55,334 nucleotides of DNA from an uncultured bacterium (GCA_947383145.1 CANDCH010000013.1:1-55334), one strand, 5' to 3'; shown: positions 44,496 to 52,704, counted from the first letter of the stretch. Translations and numbers: made by a program. The notes: generated from the letters alone by a model not told the origin.

Positions 44496-45164
44496 ATGAG
44501 CGTCGAGCAGCTTGTCACGGAGAACAAATTCGGCCTCGCCCCCGGCATGGTGACGGAGGTGATGACGCTGGAAAACCGCCTGATCTATGTGGGTAAGGTG
44601 AGCAAGGTGGGCGGCGGCGCGGTGTATATCCGGGAGACCAACGACGACGAGCTGCCCATGGTACTGGTGAACAAGGAACTGAAGATCCGCTTTTTCCGGG
44701 AGGAGGACAACGTGGTGCTCCGGGGGAAGGTGTGCGGCAGCACCATGCGGATGTGGAAGGTGGACCGGCTGGAGAGCACCTTTTTTAAGGAGCAGCGGGC
44801 CTTCTTCCGCCAGAGCATCAGCGTGGACCTGGGGGCCCAGTGCGGCCGCCGCGCCACCTGGGGCGGGCCGGTGGGGATGCTGTATCCCTGCCAGGTGCTG
44901 GATATCAGCGGCGGCGGCGTTTTCATCAGCTGCCACCAGGAGTACCGGGTGGGCAACCGAATGCTGATTACCAACATCCCCCTGGTGGCGGAGGAGCCCT
45001 CCTTCAGCTTTAACTGCTTTGTCCGCCGGGCCGGACTGTGGAAACAGGGCGTGAACCGCTACGGCTGCCAGTTCGAGGGCCTGTCCCCCAAGGAGCAGGA
45101 CCGGCTGCTCCGGGCCATATTCACCGTCCAGCGCATGGAAATCCGCAAGCGGAAGGCCCGCTGA
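44496..45164 (+). CDS. PilZ-domain protein (YcgR-like), copy 2
   Basis: A 222-residue two-domain protein. The N-terminal half (MVTEVMTLENRLIYVGKVSKV) is YcgR-N-like. The PilZ domain has R101-xxx-R105 in EQRAFFRQS and D136-x-S-xx-G141 in VLDISGGGVFIS, so cyclic-di-GMP binding is likely. Compared with copy 1 the sequence is clearly divergent. It starts 40 bases after the SLH gene with AGGAGG eight bases before ATG. With copy 1 it brackets the two surface proteins. Confidence 0.87.
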   Translation: MSVEQLVTENKFGLAPGMVTEVMTLENRLIYVGKVSKVGGGAVYIRETNDDELPMVLVNKELKIRFFREEDNVVLRGKVCGSTMRMWKVDRLESTFFKEQRAFFRQSISVDLGAQCGRRATWGGPVGMLYPCQVLDISGGGVFISCHQEYRVGNRMLITNIPLVAEEPSFSFNCFVRRAGLWKQGVNRYGCQFEGLSPKEQDRLLRAIFTVQRMEIRKRKAR

Positions 45165-45172
45165 ATGATCCG

Positions 45173-45218
45173 CGAAGCCCCGTCCCCGCGTCTGCGGGGA
45201 CGGGGCTTCGGCGTTTTT
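45173..45218 (+). terminator. Strong terminator after the second PilZ gene
   Basis: A 17-bp GC-rich stem with a 4-base loop (45173-45210), then GCGTTTTT. It ends the plus-strand flagellar/surface block. Confidence 0.88.
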
Positions 45219-45305
45219 ACCAACAGACGCTTCTTTTGAGGCTGACATTTGTATCATGAAGAGGAAGATAACTGGTAAACTTCCGATATCGAGGAGAAAA
45301 GCAAA

Positions 45306-45356
45306 AGAATTCTTGTTCAAAAATTCTCTTGCAATTATTTGCCGAGCCGCTATAAT
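45306..45356 (+). promoter_or_regulatory. Sigma-A promoter for the MATE gene with possible operator
   Basis: TTGCAA (45329-45334), a 16-base spacer and TATAAT (45351-45356). Just upstream, AGAATT (45306-45311) and AATTCT (45322-45327) form an inverted repeat with 10-base spacing that abuts the -35. It could bind a dimeric regulator, though AT-rich context makes chance likely. Confidence 0.65.
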
Positions 45357-45362
45357 AATGCC

Positions 45363-45473
45363 AACATAGGCCGGGGACCGGAAGGCCTGTGGACATGGCC
45401 GAGGGATAGGGAGGCCCGCTCCGGCCCTGAGGAAGTAGGAAACCGCGTCCCGCCTTGGAAGGAGGCATTTATT
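45363..45473 (+). ncRNA. Structured 5' leader of the MATE gene, unassigned
   Basis: The 110-base leader is GC-rich, unlike the AT-rich DNA before it. Pairings include AGGCC/GGCCT (45368-45372 with 45384-45388), AGGG/CCCT (45408-45411 with 45425-45428), and GCCT/AGGC (45452-45455 with 45463-45466), the last overlapping the AAGGAGG ribosome binding site. It could be a riboswitch or attenuator, but I match it to no known class. A plain leader is equally possible. Confidence 0.35.
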
Positions 45474-46889
45474 ATGACGAAAGATCTCACCTCAGGCAGT
45501 CCCATGCGGCTGCTCCTGGGTTTTACGCTGCCCACGCTGTTCGGACTGCTATTCCAGCAATTTTATAATCTGGTGGACGCCATGATTGTGGGGCGTCTGC
45601 TGGGCTCCCAGGCCCTGGGGGCGGTGGGCTCCACCGGCTCCATCAATTTCCTGGTCATCGGCTTCTGCCTGGGCATATGCAGCGGCTTCGCCATCCCGGT
45701 GGCCCAGCGCATGGGCGCCAAGGATTATCCCCAGATGCGCCGGTATGTGGCCAACGCCGCCTACCTGTCCGCCGCCATCGCCCTGGTGCTCACGGTGGCC
45801 ACCGGGGTGTTCTGCCGGGACATTCTCACCGCCATGGACACCCCTGCCGACCTCTTTGAGGACGCCAACGCCTATATTTTTGTCATCTTCATGGGAATTC
45901 CGGCGGTGTTTCTGTACAACCTGCTGGCCAGCGTCATTCGTTCCCTGGGGGACAGCCGGACCCCGGTGTATTTTCTGGCCCTGTCCGCCGGGCTGAACAT
46001 TTTGCTGGACCTGGCGTTTATCCTGATGTTCAACGCCGGGGTGGCCGGCGCGGCCGTCGCCACGGTGCTGTCCCAGGCGGTGTCCGGCTTGGCGTGTCTG
46101 GCGTATATGGTGAAAAAGTTCCCCATTCTCCGGATCACCCGGGAGGAGCGCCGCCCCGACTGGGAGGCGTGCAAGGGGCTGTGCGCCATGGGCCTGCCCA
46201 TGGGGCTCCAGTACTCCATCACGGCGGTGGGCTCCATCGTGCTCCAGACCGCCGTCAACGCCCTGGGCAGCGTGTATGTCACCGCGGTGTCTACCGGCTC
46301 CAAGGTGTACCAGCTGCTGGCCTGCCCCTTTGACGCCATGGGCGCGGCCATGGCCACCTACTGCGGCCAGAACGTGGGCGCGGGCCGTCTGGACCGCCTG
46401 CGCCAGGGGGTGCGGTCCTGCTCCCTGCTTGGGCTGTGCTACTCCGCTGCGGCGCTGGCCGCCATGCTGTTCCTGGCGCCCCAGTGCGCCATGCTGTTCC
46501 TCAACTCCGGGGAGGAGCAGTTCCAGCTGCTGGTGGGCCTCACCAGCCAGTACACCGTGACCCTCACCGCGTTTTTCTTCCCCCTGGCGCTGGTGAACAT
46601 TCTGCGCTTCTCCATCCAGGGCATGGGGTTCAGCACCCTGGCCATTCTGGCGGGCGTGCTGGAGATGATCGCCCGGGCCGTGGTGGGCCGCGTCTTTGTG
46701 CCCGCCGTGGGCTATACCGCCGCCTGCTTCGCCTCCCCGGCGGCGTGGATCTGCGCCGACCTGTTCCTCATCCCCGCCTGCCTGGGCTGTATCGCCCACC
46801 TGCGGCGGAGCAATCCCACTGTCGGCCTGGAGACCATCTCCAGGAATCCGGCGGGGCGCAGGGGATTAAAAAAGAGCTTCGGGACCTGA
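45474..46889 (+). CDS. MATE-family multidrug/metabolite exporter
   Basis: A 471-residue integral membrane protein with 12 predicted helices in two homologous halves. It begins TSGSPMRLLLGFTLPTLFGLLFQQFYNLVDAMIVGRLLG, the typical MATE start, and includes SVIRSLGDSRTPVYFLALSAGLNILLDLAFI. The substrate is unknown and the ion is probably Na+ or H+. ATG 45474 follows AAGGAGG by eight bases; the open frame upstream is the leader. Its last codons form the 5' arm of the terminator. Confidence 0.92.
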   Translation: MTKDLTSGSPMRLLLGFTLPTLFGLLFQQFYNLVDAMIVGRLLGSQALGAVGSTGSINFLVIGFCLGICSGFAIPVAQRMGAKDYPQMRRYVANAAYLSAAIALVLTVATGVFCRDILTAMDTPADLFEDANAYIFVIFMGIPAVFLYNLLASVIRSLGDSRTPVYFLALSAGLNILLDLAFILMFNAGVAGAAVATVLSQAVSGLACLAYMVKKFPILRITREERRPDWEACKGLCAMGLPMGLQYSITAVGSIVLQTAVNALGSVYVTAVSTGSKVYQLLACPFDAMGAAMATYCGQNVGAGRLDRLRQGVRSCSLLGLCYSAAALAAMLFLAPQCAMLFLNSGEEQFQLLVGLTSQYTVTLTAFFFPLALVNILRFSIQGMGFSTLAILAGVLEMIARAVVGRVFVPAVGYTAACFASPAAWICADLFLIPACLGCIAHLRRSNPTVGLETISRNPAGRRGLKKSFGT

Positions 46890-46906
46890 TCCCGAAGCTC
46901 TTTTTT
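46872..46906. terminator. Bidirectional terminator overlapping the MATE stop
   Basis: A perfect 13-bp stem; the TGA stop lies in the 5-base loop. T runs follow on both strands, so it also ends the convergent HENEH gene. Confidence 0.9.
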
Positions 46907-46907
46907 G

Positions 46908-47645
46908 TTACGCTACGGCGGAGAAGGGCATCTTGGGATCGCCCTGCCGCTGATCCTGCTGGTCCGCCTGCTGGCTGTCCCCGGCCTTGGTGACGGTGCG
47001 GGTGGTGCCGCCGGAGACGTATGCCTTGCCGCACTCGGGGCAGATGGCGGTGTGGTAAGTGACGGACTGGTTGACCACCTTGCGGTCCTCCCGCTGGGCT
47101 TTGGCCTGCTCGCGGACCACGTGCTCGTTCTCGTGGCCGCGCACGGCGGCGGCCGCCTGCTCGGGGGCCACGTTGGTGGGGGTTTTGAAGGACACGCCGG
47201 GGTCGTCGGAGCCGTCCTGATACTTGCGCTCCTTGCAGGTCTGGCACTCGCCCTCCTCCATGACCTCCCGGGGGCTCTGGGCGCCCTCTGGGGCGGCGGC
47301 GTCTTCCTGGCCCTTCAAGGGGCCGGCAAGGTCCTTCGCCTGACCCTTTTGGAGTCCGGCGGCGTTCTCCTCCTGACCGGGCTGGCGGATGCGCATCCGC
47401 ACCGCCATCTCCGCCGGGTCTGAGGCGAAGCGGAGCAGGCCTTGCTGGGCGGGGTCCTCCCGGCTGTCCACGGAGCGGACCGGCGTGACAGGCTGTACGG
47501 GGGTATCCGGCTGAGGGGCCTTTCGGGCGGTCATGACCAGGGCGGAGCGCTGGACCCTGTCCGCATCCTGGGGCTGGGCGGAGCGGGCGGCGTAGGCCGC
47601 GCCATAGGCGTTATAAGAGGAGTAGGGGGAAATTGCGTTCAGCAT
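46908..47645 (-). CDS. Protein with HENEH zinc-peptidase-like motif and two CxxC pairs
   Basis: A 245-residue protein of unrecognised family. Residues 1-125 are low-complexity and Gln/Ala/Pro-rich. The C-terminal half has a first CxxC (ECQTCKERKYQDG, residues about 134-137), then RGHENEHVVREQ with an HExxH motif at about 171-175, then ICPECGKAYVSGGTTRTV. This pattern recalls small SprA-like putative metalloproteases. There is no signal peptide. ATG 47645 is used because GTG 47654 overlaps the GAGGTGA site. Confidence 0.6.
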   Translation of the reverse strand: MLNAISPYSSYNAYGAAYAARSAQPQDADRVQRSALVMTARKAPQPDTPVQPVTPVRSVDSREDPAQQGLLRFASDPAEMAVRMRIRQPGQEENAAGLQKGQAKDLAGPLKGQEDAAAPEGAQSPREVMEEGECQTCKERKYQDGSDDPGVSFKTPTNVAPEQAAAAVRGHENEHVVREQAKAQREDRKVVNQSVTYHTAICPECGKAYVSGGTTRTVTKAGDSQQADQQDQRQGDPKMPFSAVA

Positions 47646-47692
47646 AGCGGTCACCTCGTTAAAGGGAAATCAGACGCAATGGTTCTATGCTT

Positions 47693-47720
47693 ATTATAGC
47701 AGACGGGGCGAAAAATGCAA
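47693..47720 (-). promoter_or_regulatory. Sigma-A promoter for the HENEH gene
   Basis: Minus strand TTGCAT (47715-47720), a 16-base spacer and TATAAT (47693-47698), 48 bases upstream of the start. Confidence 0.65.
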
Positions 47721-47823
47721 GCTATTTCCGCCTGGATTTGGGGTAGGGGTCCCGCCGGTCCGGTAGAGTGGGGAGGCACCGCCTTACCGCATTTCTGCGG
47801 CAGGTTTGCGCCACCCCCTCTCA

Positions 47824-47857
47824 GAACCGTGCTTACACCTCTCAATGTACACGGCTC
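47824..47857 (-). ncRNA. Group II intron domain V
   Basis: A 34-nt hairpin starting GAGCCGTGT and ending AGCACGGTTC, the canonical domain V length and ends, 17 bases after the protein gene. Confidence 0.88.
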
Positions 47858-47874
47858 GCCATCATTACTCCATC

Positions 47875-48849
47875 TTACAAAACTTTCTTTCCATGAATCA
47901 GCTTGTGGCAGCTTTCACAGACCACTAACGTTTTGCGCCGCTTGACAATCGTGATTTGCTCCCAGGGCTCTTTGCCCTGCAAATCCTTCACCTTACGGAC
48001 ATGATGGATTTCGTAGTGTTCTGCGTCAGTTGCCCCGCATAACTCACAGATTTTTGCGGACAGACGTTTCTCAAACGTTGTTGTAGTATACGCAAAGCGC
48101 ACAACGGCGTTTGATATTTGGCCAGTTGGGTTCCAAGCGTCCTTGCAATCGCGGTATTTGGCAAAATAACAACGCTTTCGGCCCTGTTTTGTCTCATAAG
48201 GCATGCCCCAATCGCCCTGGCTGTCTTTGTACTGAGCCATGATTTTACTGATTTTGCTTTTGTGCTTCCCCGCAAGGATTTTCAGACAGCTATACTCCAT
48301 CAAATATGCAAAGTAATTCAGTTTCCTAAAATTACTCGCTATAGAATAGTAATTGCAAATCCCCCTGAGTTCGGCATTATAGGCAGATACAATTTCAAGG
48401 TCAGTACACCGCAACAAGGATTTTCGGCGCTCCGGCTTGATTCTGCCATCCTCTGTCTGACGTATCACTTTGTTATCAAACAGAAAAGGCATAATTTTAT
48501 TATAAAATGGCACATAGAGTTCCACCATACCATTCAATGTCCTTTTGGTACGGCTTCCCGGCCCTCCGTGTTTAATCTGGCCATTGCGCCTGACTCGCAC
48601 ATCATAACCTAAAAATCTGGCATATTCATTGCTATGAGTGATAAGCGTCTTTTCCTTGCTAAGTTCCATTTTCAGCGTTCCCGCAATAAACTCCGACAAC
48701 TGGCGCTTGATTCGCGCACAGTCCCCTTTGCTCCCGTTCACTCCAATCAGAAAATCATCTGCATAGCGCACATATTTCAGCTTTTTGTCCGTCTGCGACT
48801 TGCAAGGCGTTTTAAGCAGTTCTTTCCGCAATACCTCCCGCCGATCCAA
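47875..48849 (-). pseudogene. Group II intron reverse transcriptase/maturase, C-terminal part
   Basis: The 324-residue fragment starts just before RT motif 5 (KYVRYADDFLIG). It has the maturase X domain (YNAELRGICNYYSIASNF) and an HNH endonuclease with two Cys pairs (CELCGATDAEHYEIHHVRKVKDLQGKEPW, CESCHKLIHG). The N-terminal RT motifs 0-4, about 250 residues, are missing. An internal ATG is open but there is no natural start. The protein is therefore inactive. Confidence 0.9.
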
Positions 48850-48901
48850 AGCTCCGATTTTTTATTAACCGCCGGACGGCATGAACATTTTCTTTTCTTC
48901 G

Positions 48902-49048
48902 AAAAATATAGTCCAGTAAAATATTTACGATCCCCGCGCTTACACCAAGCACCATACCCATTCCGGGACGTCCCGCCGTTACGATAAGATTTTGAAAAAG
49001 CACTCGCAGGATACTTGCGGGCGTGAATAACAGCAGGATAAAAAGGTA
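48902..49048 (-). pseudogene. MATE exporter remnant (49 residues)
   Basis: Open frame reading YLFILLLFTPASILRV then LIVTAGRPGMG and GIVNILLDYIF, motifs of MATE transporters. The middle of the usual sequence between TPASILRV and the TAGRPGM segment is missing, so it is internally deleted as well as truncated at both ends. It is more distant from the intact MATE gene at 45474 than a direct copy would be. Confidence 0.7.
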
Positions 49049-49052
49049 TTTT

Positions 49053-49160
49053 TTACACTATGGAAATAGAATACTCTCGCTGTAGAATACTCTCGCTGTC
49101 CCCTTGGGCCATGTCGTCTTTCGACAGGCGGCAGTAGAGGGCTGTCCGTAAAACACCCAT
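49053..49160 (-). pseudogene. Serine recombinase N-terminal stump (35 residues)
   Basis: ATG 49160 begins MGVLRTALYCRLSKDD with the catalytic-serine motif YCRLSKDD and GDSESIL, as in large serine recombinases. The reading frame stops after about 35 residues, shortly after a 16-bp tandem repeat. Its start directly abuts the preceding small ORF stop (TGAATG). Everything beyond the N-terminal strand of the catalytic domain is gone. Confidence 0.8.
49068..49099. repeat. Perfect 16-bp tandem repeat
   Basis: AGAATACTCTCGCTGT occurs twice in a row (49068-49083, 49084-49099), inside the recombinase stump just before its break. Confidence 0.97.
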
Positions 49161-49352
49161 TCAGATGACCTCCTTTTCCTGATTTCCGTCCTCATTGTAT
49201 TGCGGTTCTTTTAAATTCTCAAAGGTGCGAACAGGACATTTTCCCCGCCGCACAGCGTCCACCAACAGGGAGATGAATACCTCCCGCATATCCGCGCCGC
49301 CTGAATAGACCGGCTGTACTGTTATCTTTGGGCGCACCAATTTTTTTGCCAT
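49161..49352 (-). CDS. Small mobile-element accessory protein
   Basis: A 63-residue protein beginning MAKKLVRPKITVQPVYSGG and ending in an acidic Lys/Glu tail. No domain is recognised. Small proteins of this kind lie next to serine recombinase genes in Firmicutes elements. It is tightly coupled to the recombinase stump (stop TGA joined to ATG). Confidence 0.6.
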   Translation of the reverse strand: MAKKLVRPKITVQPVYSGGADMREVFISLLVDAVRRGKCPVRTFENLKEPQYNEDGNQEKEVI

Positions 49353-49416
49353 ATCCGTATATCCTCTCATCAAGCGCAGAGGGGGAGCGCCCGCAGGCGT
49401 TCCCCCTCGTAAAACA

Positions 49417-49643
49417 TCATTCAGACAACACTTTTTGCAGGGCCGGAAATAGGTTTTTTGCTTCACCCTGTGTCAGCACGATACCTTTGCCGCATTTTCC
49501 CGCCCTGGCGACCAACTGCGAATATCGTACTTCGGCTCCGCGCCGTTCCACGATACCAGATTGAATTCCTTGGTGTAGCCGCTGCCGCTGACTGACAGAA
49601 CGGCGATTTCTTCCGTGATTTTCATATCAATATTTTTCATCAT
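49417..49643 (-). pseudogene. YdbC/PC4-like protein, frameshifted
   Basis: The start MKNIDMKITEEIAVLSVSG with EFNLVSWNGAEPKYDIRSWSPGRE matches the YdbC single-stranded-DNA-binding family. This frame then ends at TGA 49473. The neighbouring frame continues the family pattern (KCGKGIVLTQGEAKNLFPAL) to TGA 49417. A one-base gain or two-base loss near 49500 explains it. AAAGGTGG precedes ATG. Confidence 0.75.
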
Positions 49644-49660
49644 CAGACCACCTTTTTTAA

Positions 49661-50515
49661 TTACCGGCTCTCCCGGTTCCGCTTGCGCTGCAATTCCCGT
49701 TCCAAAAGACGGATGATGGTTTCCTCCATCTGCTGGGGCGTCGTCCCCCTGGGGAAATACTTCCGCAGCTTGTCCATGCCGATTTTGACGGTTTCTTTCT
49801 GATTGCCCTTTTCCTCCGTCATAATGGCGAAAATGGCGTCCATATCAAGCTGTCCCGCCTGGCTCAGTTTCTTCATGCGCTGGGCCTGGGCCAGCGAGGG
49901 CGTGGCGTCCTCGCTCTCCATAGTGGTGAGCAGATTTTCCTGTTCCTCCTGGGTCAAAAAGGACAATTCCGCCCCAGGCGTGAGGGCGATCCTGCCCTCG
50001 TCCACCATCTGCAAAATAGGCGGCAATAACTCGGTCAGACGGATAAAGCGGTGTACCGTGGTCTTGCTGACGCCAAAGCCCCGCGCTACAATGTCATCCG
50101 TCTGTAACTTCGTACCAACTTGGTTGGAGGTTAAATCGGTGCGGTAGCCCTGCCGCTTCATGGCGTCCAGCTTCATCTTGTAGGCAAAGGCCCGCTCTGA
50201 CGGGAGAATGTTCTCCCGCTGGATGCTGCTGTCCACAAGGGTGATGATGGCCCGGTCGCAGTCTATGGGCAGAACAAAGGCGGGGACGCTCGCTATCCCC
50301 GCCAACTCCGCCGCCCGGACACGCCGCTGTCCCGATATGACCTCGTAGCCGCTTTTGTCATCCGCGGGCCGTGTGAGGATGGGCGCGGCCATGCCAAATT
50401 CCTTGATACTCTCCGATAACTCCATAAGCTGTTCATCCTCCACCAAATGAAAGGGATTGCCCGGAAACGGGCGCAAATCCTCTATTTTCAGCACAGTTAA
50501 TTCCTGCTTTTTCAT
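49661..50515 (-). CDS. ParB/RepB-like partition protein
   Basis: A 284-residue ParB-family protein. The N-terminal CTP-binding ParB domain has LVEDEQLMELSESIKEFGM and VISGQRRVRAAELAG (GxRR). The central helix-turn-helix is DDIVARGFGVSKTTVHRFIRL. The C-terminal 60 residues are a basic coiled coil. It belongs to a mobile-element block with the ydbC-like gene downstream and the fragment upstream; no matching ParA is adjacent. The ParA at 8701 is remote and unlikely to be its partner. Confidence 0.88.
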   Translation of the reverse strand: MKKQELTVLKIEDLRPFPGNPFHLVEDEQLMELSESIKEFGMAAPILTRPADDKSGYEVISGQRRVRAAELAGIASVPAFVLPIDCDRAIITLVDSSIQRENILPSERAFAYKMKLDAMKRQGYRTDLTSNQVGTKLQTDDIVARGFGVSKTTVHRFIRLTELLPPILQMVDEGRIALTPGAELSFLTQEEQENLLTTMESEDATPSLAQAQRMKKLSQAGQLDMDAIFAIMTEEKGNQKETVKIGMDKLRKYFPRGTTPQQMEETIIRLLERELQRKRNRESR

Positions 50516-50518
50516 GGA

Positions 50519-50728
50519 CTACCTCTCTTTCACTCTGCCCCTTCCGGACTTTTGCAGTTCTGCCAGCACTTCGGGCGGTATCAGCTTCACCAGCCGCTCC
50601 AGCTGCTGATTGGTGCGCTGCAACTCAAAAATGCGCTTGTTGGCCTCCTGCACCTTTAATTCCTCCGCATAGCGCCCATCCCGCAGATGGTCGGCGTACT
50701 GCTCCGACTGGCTATCATGGCATACTAT
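50519..50728 (-). pseudogene. 3' fragment of an unidentified mobile-element gene
   Basis: Seventy codons open to TAG at 50519-50521, three bases before parB. The translation (SQSEQYADHLRDGRYAEELKVQ, then ANKRIFELQRTNQQLERLVKLIPPEVL) is a coiled-coil C-terminus. A stop in frame at 50729-50731 and lack of a start show the 5' part is missing. A relaxase or replication-type tail is possible, but I cannot identify it. Confidence 0.55.
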
Positions 50729-50731
50729 CTA

Positions 50732-51200
50732 CTGCGGCAGGTATCTCTCTGACGGCTGCTATTCAGTTTTCAAAAAAGGAATGTCGTTCCGCCTGTTTAC
50801 TCACGAATAGCCGGTTTTGAAAGTCCACTCCGCAAAATTTCCAGAGGATATAGAAAAAGCGCCCGCCCGTGGCAGTAAGGCCAAAGGCAAGCGTCTGTTT
50901 CCTGTTTATGTTCTCTAAAGATTTTTTACATCGTCAAGTCAGCCCCATTTGGGGGGAAAGAAGGCATAGATATATAATACTCCATAGTACCGCCCTGGTT
51001 TCCCTTGGGGCGGGATGTGCGGCGAGGCCTCTCCGCCGCCGCTCCATCCTATGCGGCTGAAATCGTCCCGTTCTGCAGGGAACCGGCCGGACGGCTGGCA
51101 CATAGAATGCTGCGGGCGATTGGCCGGGAAGCCTCCGCTCCACAGCGCTGTTCCGGCGTGTCCGGCCCGCGCTCCAGGCTTGAAAGGAGACACGCTATTT
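50732..51200 (+). other. Non-coding gap and leader of the collagen-like gene
   Basis: No gene is recognised in these 469 bases. The left part reads as decayed mobile-element DNA. TTGGGG (50949-50954), 18 bases, and TATAAT (50973-50978) form a plausible sigma-A promoter for the collagen-like gene. About 215 bases of GC-rich leader separate it from ATG 51201. A sporulation sigma promoter was looked for but none is convincing. Confidence 0.5.
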
Positions 51201-52313
51201 ATGTCTATGCCAAGTTTCCCCAATATTGATCCGCCCATCCAGCGGGAGGACGCGGTTAACCAGATCCTCTCCTCCATTGCCATGGAGGAGTTGGGCCTGA
51301 GCCACATCCTCAACGCCGAGGGCGAAAAACTGCAATATATTCTGGGCACCATCCCTGGTCTCAGCGGCCCCGCCGCCACCGTGAGCGACGTGCTGTCCGC
51401 CAACAAGAGCGTCCGGGGCCTGCTGGAGACCGCCGTGCAGAATCAGCTCTTTTTGAAGGCCAAGATGCAGGGTGCGCTCACCGCCTCCCCCATGCAGGGT
51501 CCCACCGGCCCCACCGGCCCCACCGGAGCCGCCGGCCCTGCGGGCGGTCCCACCGGGGCCACCGGCGCTACGGGAGCCACGGGCGCTACGGGGGCCACCG
51601 GCGCTACGGGGGCCACCGGCCCTGCCGGAGCTGACGGCCTCACCGGCGCCACCGGGGCCACCGGTCCTGCGGGCGTTGACGGCGCGGCCGGGGCCACCGG
51701 GGCCACCGGTCCTGCGGGCGCTGACGGTGCCATCGGCGCCACGGGCGCCACGGGCGCCACCGGAGCTACCGGCGCCACTGGCGCGACGGGCGCTACCGGG
51801 GCCGCCGGTGTCAATGGCGCGACAGGCGCCACCGGCCCTGCCGGGGCTGTGGGCACCACGGGGGCCACGGGCGCTACCGGCCCCACCGGCCCCACCGGTC
51901 CCAACGTCACCGCCACCTCCGCCTACGCCGCCAACACCAGCGGCACGGTGATCACCGTCATTCTGGCGGGCACCCTGGTGCCCCTGCCCAATGCCCAGCT
52001 GCTCTCCCCGGACATCACCGTTAACGGGGCCAACACCGTGTTCACGGTGAACACCGCCGGGCGCTACCGGCTCTCCTACGACATCAACACCACTGTAGCC
52101 CTGGCCAGCGGCACCCGGCTGCTCATCAACGGTGCGGCCAACACCGCGTCCACTGTGGCCCCGCTGGTGTCCCTGAGCCACTTTGCCAACGAGATCCTGC
52201 TGGATCTGAACGCCGGGGATACCGTTTCCCTGCAAATGTTCGGCATCGCGTCGGCGGCCACGCTGCTGCCCGGCTCCGCCGGGGCGTCCCTGACCATTCT
52301 GCGTCTGAGCTGA
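51201..52313 (+). CDS. Collagen-like protein with BclA-type C-terminal domain
   Basis: A 370-residue protein in three parts. Residues 1-95 are a helical domain (SILLS-type helix [23 protein letters not shown]). Residues about 97-232 are about 45 Gly-X-Y triplets, mostly Gly-Ala-Thr, which usually carry Thr-linked sugars. The final 135 residues ([31 protein letters not shown]) resemble the TNF-like BclA C-domain that trimerises on spore surfaces. One extra Gly after GPA breaks the triplet register early in the repeat. The protein is probably exposed on the spore. AAAGGAG precedes ATG 51201. Confidence 0.85.
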   Translation: MSMPSFPNIDPPIQREDAVNQILSSIAMEELGLSHILNAEGEKLQYILGTIPGLSGPAATVSDVLSANKSVRGLLETAVQNQLFLKAKMQGALTASPMQGPTGPTGPTGAAGPAGGPTGATGATGATGATGATGATGATGPAGADGLTGATGATGPAGVDGAAGATGATGPAGADGAIGATGATGATGATGATGATGATGAAGVNGATGATGPAGAVGTTGATGATGPTGPTGPNVTATSAYAANTSGTVITVILAGTLVPLPNAQLLSPDITVNGANTVFTVNTAGRYRLSYDINTTVALASGTRLLINGAANTASTVAPLVSLSHFANEILLDLNAGDTVSLQMFGIASAATLLPGSAGASLTILRLS

Positions 52314-52326
52314 GGAGGGGTGCGCT

Positions 52327-52674
52327 ATGTCTCAGCCCACATTCCCCCAGATTGCTCCCCCTCTGACCCGGGAAGGGAGCCTCAACGAGATCATCGCCTC
52401 CATCGCCATGGAGGAACTCAGCCTGAGCCACATCCTCAACGCCGAGGGCGAGAAGCTGCAATACGTCCTGGGCACCCTGCCCGGGTTGGACGAGGCGGCG
52501 GCCCTTGAGGAGGTCATCCAGGTCAACCAGAGCGTGCAGGACACCCTGTCCGGCATCGTGGAGCAGCAGATGGTGCTGTCCGCCAAGCTGAGCGCGGCCC
52601 TGAGCGCCCCCATCGCCCCCGGCCCCACTGGCCCTGCGGGAGCCACTGGGCCGCTTATTTATGCACAACAGTAA
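52327..52674 (+). pseudogene. Second collagen-like gene, cut off after its first triplets
   Basis: The 115 residues begin with the same helical domain as the previous gene ([22 protein letters not shown] shared pattern). They reach GPTGPAGATG, then switch to LIYAQQ and stop. The remaining collagen repeats and BclA-like domain are missing. The break lies near 52650, and a serine recombinase gene occupies the next 1.7 kb. It reads as an interrupted gene whose 3' half may lie beyond the window. Confidence 0.85.
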
Positions 52675-52704
52675 CTTTTGCTTGGTGATGGGTCGTTAGG
52701 CCCG

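Larger units (their letters stand above)
47765..48862 (-). mobile_element. 5'-truncated group II intron
   Basis: It retains the 3' part of the intron-encoded protein, domain V and a domain VI-like stem ending near CTCCCCACTCTAC. Domains I-III and the first half of the reverse transcriptase are missing, so it cannot splice or move by itself. Its broken end abuts a MATE remnant near 48862. Confidence 0.82.

Noticed and set aside
49353-49466. Upstream extension of the 63-residue small ORF
   Set aside because: Those codons overlap the ydbC-like gene in another frame; the internal ATG with the conserved MAKKL start is better.
51500-51910. Short regular repeats resembling a CRISPR array
   Set aside because: They are Gly-X-Y codons of the collagen-like gene; there are no unique spacers.
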